This document shows positions 46,201 to 57,900 of a stretch of 64,000 nt of DNA, in pieces. Source of the DNA: Cloeon dipterum (Eukaryota > Arthropoda > Insecta > Ephemeroptera > Baetidae); the NCBI RefSeq assembly GCF_949628265.1, contig NC_088790.1, positions 11,226,545-11,290,544 of the forward strand, written 5' to 3'. Positions within the stretch are counted from its first letter, which is position 1; every line of letters begins with the position of its first letter. The notes below the pieces were generated by a model that saw nothing but the letters and a program-made list of their open reading frames with translations, was not told the DNA's origin and did no database searches. The translations under genes and the position numbers were made by a program.

Positions 46201-49200
46201 CTCCCTTTCTGCCTTACTTTAAAGGGCATTTTGTATGCCAGTGAAAACTTTTGATGACTTTGCCTTGTTTGGTTTTTCGGCTAGGTGGTATTTAACGTTT
46301 TAAATTAAGTAAATGTGACTTCAACAGTTCAACGATTTTTAATAAATTGAAATTAAGGAAAAAACGTCTTAATTTTACAGCCCTTCCATAAGCATTTGGT
46401 TTAATTACGTCAGAAAAACACTTCAACAGGAAGCAGCAAAAAATCAGTTGGTCTAAAAAACTAATTTAAAGCCAGACCTTTGACCTTTTAAATAGCCATG
46501 AAGGGTTTCACTTCCCGCACCTGCCGACGGCGCATGCCATTTTCTGCGGCCGTGCTCGTTTTGCCGCCCCTCGGTGCGATCAAATTTCGCCGCTCAAGAG
46601 TGGCGAGAACACTCTTCTTACACTTTTCGTCGTCGTTTATTACTCGAAATCGGCCATCGATCACGTCTGCAGCGGGATTTAAAGGGGGCTGAGTGAGCGA
46701 GCGAGACACTTGGTTATTTCGTCGCTCGCTCGCTCGCTCTCTCGCACTCGCTAGGCAGTCGGAGCACGTGTAATGCACTTGTTGTTCAAGGCGCGCGGAT
46801 TTGATGGGATTTAGTTAATTTGCGACCGGGCTCGAATTGAATTTCCTGCGAAAGCTTCTAACGCGATTTGCCCTCTATCCCTGCCGGCGGTATTCGAGCC
46901 GGAGAAGACGCTCCTTTTGAAGTCTTGAGTGTACCTCCCTTTGCCTTCCTTTTTAAGGAAATATACGCAAAACGCCAGCAGAGCAGAATTTAATTAACAG
47001 CGAATTTCAGTATTTTAAGGGAGACTATGTGAGAGCACAGGTGCACGTTTGTATTTAAAATCTAATTGGATTTAAAGTTGCACTTAAAATTACTAAAATA
47101 TTTGAAAATTCAATTTTGATGATCACGGTTAAGGAAATCTAAAAAATCGACGTATATTAGTTTTTGGAATGTGCGTGAAAGCCTTTTCCTGATGTAAGAC
47201 ACGTACAGCGGTTTTTGGAGACTTTATGAAAATTACCCAAACTTTCAAATTTAATTTTTAAATAATATTTTTTGATCATATAATTTAACTGAAATTTAGC
47301 ACGTTTCAATGACAAAAATCGATCGGTGTTTTTTTTTACTTTCTGGAAAAAAAGTTGAATGAAAAAAGTTGAATGAAAATTGGCTTCACAAATCGTGTTA
47401 AATCCAGTAAGAATATAAACCTTCGGAAGGTCAAAAATTTCTCCTGGTTAGTTTCACGGGCTATTTTTTGTCTCTGCAAAAAACCTCGGCTTTTCTATAA
47501 AAGGTTGGTTCAGGAATAATATTAAAGCGCGGATTGGATAATGTTAAACGATGAAATAAATAATATTTCAATCAAAAATTAACCCCAAAATTTAATTTTA
47601 CTTTCAATTTCAACACCTCTTCCATATCGTAAGAAAAAGTTAGTGTCGCTTAAAGATTCGGACTTAAAAAAACGTTTGATTTTGCTTGTAGTGGCAGAGA
47701 TTTTTAAGGAATAAAATAACTCCCGTCAAAAATCGTAATTCTGATTTTTCCTATATAACTTTCGCAATCTGCTTTAATTTGAAAAGTTACTAATCCTGAC
47801 ATACACGGAGCGTTTCGCAGAGATTACTTCTCAGTCTGGCAGCGATTAAAAGAAAATCGACCAGTCTCACGTGCATTTACTGTGCGTCAAAGGCGCGGAT
47901 TACGCTTCTTTCCTTTTGAAACCGCGCAAATCCAGCCAACCTGTAGCAGCAGCGGCGGTGGCAGCAGCTTTCCAACTTTTGCACGGCGCACTACTTTGCT
48001 GATTGCACCCCCCGCCGCGAGTGCGCCGCAGCGCATGACTCAATTTTCATTTCGAATTTCTATCTGGTCGTCCCCTCCGTCGTTTCTGCCTCCACCTTTT
48101 CATCTTAATACTGTGGATCGAGTTTTTTCCTCTCAATATCAAGGGAGCGAACGGCTCGCTTCTCAGCTGGACATCGATTCGCCTCTCCGCCCGCCGAACA
48201 GCCAGTCGAGCAGAAATAATATTTTACAGTAGGGAGTTTTTGCTCATTGCGCGTTTTTTTCTTTTATTACGGACAGAGGGAGGCGTGCATGACGTATGAT
48301 TCACTCCCATTTGAGTCTCCATGCAAATTGGTTTCTGTATAGTGTCGTCTTGGTGACGTTAATGTTTCTTAGCATTGATTTTTTTCACTGCTGCTCTAGA
48401 AGAAATGTTTTTCGCATTCATTTTTTTAATTTATGTTCCCCTAGATTTTTTTTGCAAAATTTAGCGAAAGGAACTTCAAATTGGTATGAGTGCAAATTCG
48501 AAATTCAATATGCCAGTAATATCCCTGTAAAATACTTTGGAGATCGTGGAAAATAATTTTAAAGCTTGCTAACATAAATTTAAGGCTGTTTCATATTGCA
48601 AAAAATAATTTGAAACAGTTTAAATTTCTAGACTACCAAATATACCGTGGGTATATTATTTACTTGTGTTTTGTGTGTACGACTTGAGCTAACTAAATAG
48701 ACCAATTCAGTGTTGCTATCATATAAATATATTGCCTATGATTTTGTATGCTCGACATAACAGAGCAATAAAACTTGTTATTATGATTGAAATAATATGC
48801 AGCTATAACTCATTAGGTGTATTTGGGCCAGTCAGTCGTTCACTGAGATTTTATATAAATTACTGGTTGCAATTCCGATTCATAAGCCTCCTTTGCTGTC
48901 TTTAAAAAATTGCCCTTGAAATAATAATAAAAAGGCATACCACTCTCCAAAGAAAGCTGCAATAAAATCAACTAAAAACATAATCAAATTTAAAGTTATA
49001 TAACGCCTTTGATGGCATCTAACATCAAATTTCCAAAATTTAACCGGTACGAGTGGCAAATTCTAAATCATTTATAGAAAAATCGGCACTGAATTGATAA
49101 GTTCTTATGTAAATTAACCAACAAAAATATGAATCGGATGACCAGGGAATGGGTTTTAAGGGACAAAGATTGTAATTTTTAAAATTTTTTGTTTAAATTA

Positions 49201-51893
49201 AATTTCTAATTTTATTAGTCTGGTACTTATTTAGAAAATCATTACCTCGTGGGTATCCAATTTGTGTCCTCAGTTATTGCTCTTGACACAATCGAGAGAA
49301 TTGTACTGTGCAGTAAATTTCATTTGATCTAAATTTCCAATCTCTCAATTTAGTTTCCGATTCAAATGGCAAGCATTGCTCATCCCCATTCAGAATTCAT
49401 CTGCAAACAAACTGGAAAGAGTAGGGTTCTGGTAGTATCTGCTATCTGTGTGTATCGCCGGTGAGCACGCCAGAGATTGCAGATGTAGACGGCGGCAACA
49501 GTCGAGAGTTCGCAGATGAAATCTCATTATATCCCGCAGCTGCAGCTCTCTTTTGCGGACCCATAATATCAGGGAGGCAGCGCCGGCTCGTTATATATAT
49601 TGGCTCCATCTCGCTGCTTCTCTAAATTATCGATTTGCTTTGTGCTCACTCACGATGACGAGATGTCCCCTGAATAAAACATGAACGCAAAATATCCCAC
49701 CAGACGTGTACGCGAACGATGCCGAGAACGAGCTGCTTTTATTGGCTTTTTCATCCTTGAAATATGAACGTGCTGTTTGCACACATTCACAACGCTTTTT
49801 TGATCGACGCGCATTATTGGCTGTTGCCGCGACACACGCGCGCTCCTATATTCGCGTTCAAATCGACAATATCTACCTTGTGAAAAACCTCACTTTTGTG
49901 CCAATCGTGCTTAGCATTTCAGAATTGAAGTGACAACCATTACTGCATTTCAATTTTGCACAAGAGCCGTCCGAATTGCTCAATGAAATGTGCTTCTTTT
50001 GTTGCAGTCGAACGTAAAAATGCCGCACAAATTAAATTATTGACTAATTATAACGCAAAAAATATTTCACTTAAAGTTGGGCATACATTTTATTGTTGAT
50101 TTTCAACATAATGAAAGTAAATCTGTGCAGAAAAAATTGTAAAATATAAATGGATATATTTAGAATCTAGAATTTGGAAAGAGCTAAAATTTTGATAGGT
50201 TGCCAAGAAAATCCAAGTTTGCATGCTAATCAAGCGGTGACAACTGTCAGGATGTATTTCCTCAAAAGGAAAATTAACTCATAATTCATAACACCTTTGG
50301 ATAGATCTCGCAACGATAGTAATCGAAATAAAGCGTATAAATCGTCAAACTGTTTAATTTTTCAAAACAATTGTCAAAATCGGAATAACTCAATCCTAAT
50401 TTCAGTATTGCACATTGCAAAGATAAACTGCTGCTAAATTCTACAAACAATAGACTCGATTAATCGTTTGCAATGGCCAACAATAAAATGTGTTCTTAAT
50501 TAATTGTTAGCCTGAAAAACTACACGACCATCAAAAGGGAAATAAAAGAGACTAAAAGGCATTAATACATAAATAAAAAATGTATTTCGTTTGATTAATA
50601 AAACCTTTTGTCTGAAACCCGATTAAAAATGAATTTTTGGCTGTTGCAGCTTCTGCCCAGTCGCGTCACTACCCAGGAAGAACCAAGTACGGCCGTCTGG
50701 TAGGCGAGTTCAAAGAGTACGCGCACGGCATCCGTGGCAGCGTCTTCGTAGTAGACGAGACGACGCTGTTCATCAAAGGCTTCGCCTACGACGGCACAGG
50801 TCCTGACGCCTTCTTTTGGGTCGGCAACCAAACGCGACCGTCGCCCGAGGGTGAAATCGTCCCCTACCCCAAGGACTTCAAGGGACGGTGAGTTATCACT
50901 TTATCATCAATTCTTCACTAAATCGAATCGAAAAACTAATGAAAAGTAGGATTAAAAATAATTATTGTTTCCTTCACTTCTGGAATTATTTTTTCTTCGC
51001 AAGCAGATTGAGTTTAAGAGTATAAAAATTAGAAGGTTAACAATTTGAGTATTAGTCATGAACTTTTTTCAATTATTTGAACACAGCATGAAATTGAAAT
51101 ACTGTATATCCTGCATTTGAGTAAATCCAATTAATCGATTTTTTCTAATGGGATTTCTGTAGGGTCGTCTAATTTGAGATCACAACCCTTCTTAAATACC
51201 CCCATTTTCAAAATACCTGGACAGATTACACCGATATTATCGTGATCACTGTTAGATTGAAACCGGTTTTTGCAAGTTTTTATCCTTCCGTGCGTGGGAA
51301 GAATTTTAGCGCTATTTTATTCATAGTGACAGTGACAGAGATAAGCGCGGAAACTTGTTTGATCCAAAAACCAGTGGTTATTTAGCAATAATTTTTGAAG
51401 CCTAGGTGTTTCGATAACATTTTGTCATGATTTATTATGGATTTAATTTAGGAAAGAAAACGTTTATTGATCCTTTTCCACGATTCTGCGAACAACTAAC
51501 TGTGTAACAACTCAAGAATCACCACCGCTGGATGATCTAAAATAGCTTCAAAGAAACCCCGAACATTCAGTTCAAGCACCATTAGCTGGAGAAACTTCAT
51601 AGCCACAATCAGTTTTAATCATCTCCTCGCTCATTCTCTCTTTCACTCTCGAATCTTCGCGTGCGTCACTTGATCTTCAATTAGCGCACACAGCAACCCC
51701 CCAAGTGCAGCAGTGCGCAACAGCCCGAGGGGGGGTTGGCAAGGGGTTGCGACTGGCAACCACACCAACCAGCGACGCCGCCAGCGCTGCTGCATTTCTT
51801 TGTCAAATTCAGGCGCGCAAAAGCAGCCAGACAACATAGACTATAGGAAAGCAGGGGATTCAACAAGTTTATATGCTGATGGGAGAGAATATG

Positions 51894-51946
<53 letters not shown>

Positions 51947-54900
51947 TGTAAGTGGAGCCATTGTTGTCTTCAGTATAATTAAAATCGACTTGCTTCCACG
52001 CGCGCGCGCTCTATACTTCAAGCGTAATTTTTCTAAAGACGCAGCAATCGAGCTTTATTTCCTAGAATAACTCTGCCATGGAAATTATTTTCAAGGAAAA
52101 CACAATGGCTTCAAGCATTCAGAAGTAGGTTAGAAAATTACAATCATAAATTTATCCAATTTTTTCTGTTCCCTAATTAAATTTTTCTGACATCGATGCT
52201 TCCTCCGAATGTTTAATTTCTTGAAATTAAAAATGCCACTCTGGCCAGCGATTGCGTACAACAATGCACGAATAGTCTGAATAGATTTGGGAAATTATCG
52301 GCGTGTGACTATAACTCCAACTGTTAGTATTTTTACATTGACCAATCGTAAAAGTAAATCTAGCGAGAAATCTCTTTTCAGTTATATATTTAAACTGTAC
52401 GACTCACAACCAGAAGAGCTTCAGAGAGAATTGAAAGCTTATAGTGTAAATATTTTTAAAAAGTCTGAAATGTTTTTTATATTGTAGAACAATGTGAAGA
52501 AAGGGAATTTCATTTTTTAACCTTTCAAAAAATAAGAGCGGCGAAAAAAGAGACGGCTTTGATGGCGCTAACCGATCTGTCTGGCGACGATCGTGCCCCG
52601 CTGACTTGTAAGGTTAGACCCCCCTGGCGCAGTGATTGATGACGTTGCTTGGAAACACGCACTAGATCGACAGCTCTTTCTCTCCGCGGGGGAAAAACGC
52701 GGGGATGAACGCCACTTTTGCCTTGAATCGCGCCAATCTCGCGCGAAAAAATTTGCAGACGTTTTAAATCTCATTTGCGTAATGGAAGATTTAACTGACG
52801 ATTTCTTCTGAAATTTTCAGGGAGCCGCCGATTCTTCCTGCCATAAGCAACGCTGACATCATCCTCAGACTGCCATTTCCCAAAAGGATAAGGGACATCA
52901 AGTGGCTCGCGGTCTGGTGCCGCCGCTTCACGGTAATTTTATTTCATAGAGCTGGAAAAATGTGCCAGATTACCAACATTTATCAGGACTAGGACTGAAA
53001 ATCTGGTTATTATTAAGCGGGACATAAATATTTAATTAATAATAGTTTATTCGAAACAGTGAGAGTCTCGTTAACTTTACAGAATGTGCGTTAATTATAT
53101 CAGAGACGAGAGTCGCACTGTGCGAGAGTTATCTCGCTTTCCACATAACTGCAGCACACCCCTTGGGGGACGCTGCTAATAGGGGTGGAGCTGTGATTTC
53201 CACACCACTTGCACTCCTGGCACCGGCATGTATAAATGTTGCACCCTGACGTTGAAATTACACAACGCATTTCTCATTCGCCTGACTTTCCTTGTTTCCC
53301 TGGTGATTGCATTTTCAGAAATGCGCATTTTCATGAATTATTCGAGCTGCATGAACATTTTATGCAGACATTTTGCAGTCATTATGTAAATAAACATTAA
53401 AGTTTTATTAAATTTATACGCTCGATTGGACATAAAGTGTTAGTCAAAATGACTGTTAAACGCGAGTCAAAGTTGATTTGTTTACGTTCTGCATGAAAAT
53501 TACTTGTTACAGGTTATTACTTTTTATTGGACATAAACAAAAAAAACTGGGGAAATTGCTTTAATATAATAAATTCTTCTCCACGCATAAATATCATCAA
53601 AGTCAGAGTGGGGTTGTGTTGTGGTATTTCTAAATTGAAGTCGTTCGGAATTTTCTCAAATGGCCAAATGTGGAACCTGACTTAATGTTTATTTAAAAAA
53701 CTGAAGAGGAACTGTGCATTTTGAGTTGTTAAATAGAATAATAAATTTCTAGACAAAATGAAAACTTGCGATCTAAGATTGAAAGGCCTAAGGAAATAAT
53801 TAAATAAAGTACAGAGAAAAGGACCAATATTACATTCCATCTTGAGATTTAATTGTTAACATTTTAAAAATTGTATTATTCCATATAACATTAATTTTTC
53901 TTGCGGGGGAAAACTGAAAGCTTTATTATAGCTTAGTTCAGACCTAAAGCTGCCAATATAGCTTTAAGCTTCCACCGATTTTTGGCACGTCGTGTCAAAT
54001 TTTCAATCGATTGATACGGCTGCATGACCTAACTCGACCCTCAATAATCCATTCGCACCATCGAAAAAATGAAATTCCAGTGTTTTTTTAAAATGAACGT
54101 GCTCAGATAAAATGAACACTTTTAATCATCTTTTTGTTAGGTTAGTAAATGATAATCTCATAAGCATCATTTTATGATCTGTGAGACATACTCACATAAA
54201 TTTGCAGAAGAAAGTTAGTTGACATTATATTATTACCTTGTGAGCTGAGATTTGGAGAACAATGGAACTGACAATGCAGTTGTCGTCAATTTATTTTAAG
54301 TTGACGCCTTTATCGATTTGCCGTGGCTTGGGGAAAAGCAAAAAAGCGAGAGAAGCAATCTGGTGGGTCCCTTTTAAAAGCATTTCCATTTGTTTAAAGA
54401 GGGGGCGTTTTCAGGCAATCAGTCGGACACGGGCGCCGCGCCGGTTGCCTACGCACGCTGCCGGCAGGCGCCCCCATTTGCATTTTGTGTTGGCTTTCGA
54501 GGCAGCGAGCGAGCGGCGCGAAATGAATTTGATGCTTTTGTTACGATTTGATGCGCCCGCACAATAGGGTGAGCGCGGCGGCGGCGGCCGACGGAGGGTG
54601 CATTCGGGGGCAATCGAGTGCTCACAATGAATAAGGAAATGGACAAGCGTGAAAAGTCAGCCACGGTTTGCGGCTTTGCTTGGGGGACGAGCAACCGTGT
54701 CAAACGCGGATAAAATGTTTTCGTCTCTGCTTAGAACAACTGGGACAAAATCCCAGTCTTTTTGTAAGTCAGGAAAAATACAATTAAATACATAGTGCCA
54801 AATTTAGAAGTTACCAAATGGAATAAAATTGAAATAAAACAATTTTCCACAATTTTTCTTTATTGAGAATAGCACGAAAAATAAAGGAAATTACTCTTCT

Positions 54901-57900
54901 GTGTCTCACGTACGCCGGCCAATTCCAAAAAATTCAGATCTTACTTTTGGTGTCTATGTCCTATAACAGTGTCAAATGTTGACGCCCTAAAAATGTAAAT
55001 TGGATTTGGCTATTTATACCACATTTCTGAATGCAACAGCAGCAGTCCATTAAGAAAACTCACTAACGATTTCAGGTCAATTTCGGCGATGTCTTCATTC
55101 CCCCAAACCTGGAAATTCCCAAAACCAGGGTTCTCCCTGAATTCAAAAGACTGGCTCACCAACTCCGCTCAGGCAACATCAGTATTTTGGACGCCAAAAC
55201 CTTTTACATCCCTAACCTGCACTACGACGGCGCCGGGCCCGACGCCTACTTCTGGGTCGGAAACGGCTCGGAGCCCAACGAGTTCGGCATCAAAGTGCCC
55301 AACGAACGTGGATCGTGAGTGATTTAATACCATTAACCAAAATTTTTAAAGATGATTAGTTTTATACAATTTCATTTTCATCACAGTTCATTTCAAATTT
55401 ATTTAATGTTATATTATTTTAGGACTTCACTCATTTATAAAAAATAAAACTCTTAAAAAATTCTCCACCCTTTTCCATCTATTTTTAACGTTGTCACAAA
55501 TGGCATATTTTTCCAAGTTGCAAAAATCCTTGTTTAGTTTGGAGCCGTTGCGAGGCTACCAGGGCGAGGACATTGAGATCCAGCTGCCAAACAACCTGAC
55601 CGTCTACAACATCGACTGGCTGTCCATGTGGTGCGTGCAGTACAAGCACAATTTCGGACACGTGATGATCCCCAAAGACCTGGACGTTCCGCCGGCGTTG
55701 GGACAGACCAAAATAACTGTGAGTGTCGCAACGAAAACAAACATTTTCTGCGCGCTTCCCCTTTATTTTCTCTGCTTCCGTTGTATGTGTGAGCATTTCT
55801 CAATTTAGCAACTTGACTGAAAAACATACTTTTTTTCCGCAAGCCTCCCTGGTGGTACAATCCTGTAAGTAATCCTCGACTTTTCATGACTAGAAATAGG
55901 ACTTATTTATTAGTGTTCTTTTTTCGTTTCGTTTGCGGCATTTTCCTTTCATCCGCTTTCGTAATTTTCGCCCATTCTGCGATTGCCGGTGAAATTAAGC
56001 CACGACTCTCTGTGTCCAGACGACCAGCACGACGCAGGACCCGCTGCAGATGCCAAAGATGACCAACTGCCGCGAGCTGCTGTCTAACCGGCTGCAGGTC
56101 GAATGGGAAATGCACGGCAATGAGGTGCAGATCCAACTGTCGGGCAGGATCACCGAGTCGCAGTACATGGCGTTTGGCATCAGTGGCGAGAACGGCAGGT
56201 GCGAATATAAATTAATTATTTCATTCATTCCTTCAATTTTTTCATATTTAAAAAAACTAGGCTTGTGTGACATGAACTTTTTTGCTAATGGTAAAAATTG
56301 TGAGTTCTTATGACAAGAAAATTAATCTGTAAGTTAGATTGGAAAAGGAAAAAATAACTATTTTATGGCAGCTCTATAAATCACAATTTAAAGCTGCATC
56401 TAACGTAATTCCAGAATGTCTTTATCAGCAATAATATTTTTTCTATCAGGTCGTCCATGCTTGGCGCTGACGTGGTGGTCGCATTCTACGATAAAGATCA
56501 GAAGGCGTTCAAGGCTGTTGATTACTACTTATCGAAATATGCGCAGGTGAGCAATTTTTCCAATGATTAAATTATAAACAAAGAAATGAAGAATTCCTTG
56601 ACGTATTTTTTATCAGACTGATGCGATTTTAACAATTATTCTACTAATAACCATTTTTTCTGGAAAAATATATTCTAAATTTAAAAGGTACAATAAAGAA
56701 ATTAAATAAAAATGCTTGAATTGGGAACGGGAGCAAACCTGATAATTAAACTGTCTTTTGTCCTCCCTGCTATTCGTTGTGAGACTCAAATGAATTTTTT
56801 CTATTAAATAAAGTTTGTTTCCTTCAATATTAAATACATTTTCTATCAGACTCTAATTCAAAGCAAAACTATTGACTTTTAGTGTGACGGTCGCGAGGGA
56901 GTATGTCCAGATGAGAAGGTCGGCGGCAAAAACGAGGCGGTGGTCATTTCCGGCGAGCAGAGGGACGGCATCATCACCGTCACCTACAAGCGGCCACTGC
57001 AGACCAGGGACGGCCCCTATGACAAAATAATTCCGTTCGACTCGGAGGTGAACGTGATCGCGGCCATCGGTCCGCTCAACTCGCGCAAGGAGGCCAACGC
57101 GCACAACTCAGGTGACAGGACGTCTGGTGACATCAGGATCGACTTCAGCAGCAGAAATGACCACGCGTGCATCAGCAGCCTCTCAGAGAAGAAGGAGGTA
57201 TCATCCAACCTGAAAGTATGGAAGCAGCTCAGGATCGTTGGCGAGAAGGAACTTTCCGCCAGAATTGGACCCACTGGAGGCCAAAGGGGATACACACATC
57301 TAACAGGTTTGCTGAAAATCAATTATTGTGATTTTGAATATAGGACGATCGTCTGATTTACTTCCTAACACCAAATGAGCACAAAAATACGCAATTTCTA
57401 GACTTTTTAGCACTTGAACCCATCTGAATCACTTTTGTAACTTGGAATAACAAAAAAGCGGTAAATTTTCCAAAATATTGAATACATTTTAAGATTTGCT
57501 TCCACAAAATAATTCAATTTTTCAGGAGGTTTGCATGAAATTAAAAAGTTGCTTTTAAGCTAAATTCGTTCTGAAAAGAGAAAAGTAATTTTTCTGGCTT
57601 CAAATCAAAATTTTCTTGTCGTTTTACTGTGTCATTATCCATTTTTGGGGGTTTTGTAATCGGAAGTATTATTATGGCTGACCAATAAATCTGTTTGTAC
57701 AACAAATAATATTCAAAGCGATAGAAATAAGTATTTTTCCATTGTTTTTAGTCTTATTGAGATTTTGAAGATATGTTTAGCACCAAGAAAAATTCTCAAA
57801 AGTGATTCATTTTCGTCAATAATTTTATCTAATTTTACCTGTCATAATTAAGCTTTTTTATTTTTATAAAAAATAAGACAAATTTGCATTTTATTATATC

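Larger units (their letters stand above)
39981..50649 (+). other. Intron 1, part right of the retrotransposon
   Basis: AT-rich with several GC-rich islands at about 41330-41600, 43500-43810, 44850-45130, 46500-46760 and 47860-48210. These contain GAGCGAGC-type tracts and chance frames on both strands. A CAGCC-rich patch lies at 42941-43060 and a short dispersed repeat at 50215-50235. No coding exon recognised until the DM13 exon at 50650. Confidence 0.6.

Noticed and set aside
49560..49620. TATATATA core promoter upstream of the DM13 exon
   Set aside because: AT alternation without an initiator; the adjacent exon is internal with a clear acceptor.
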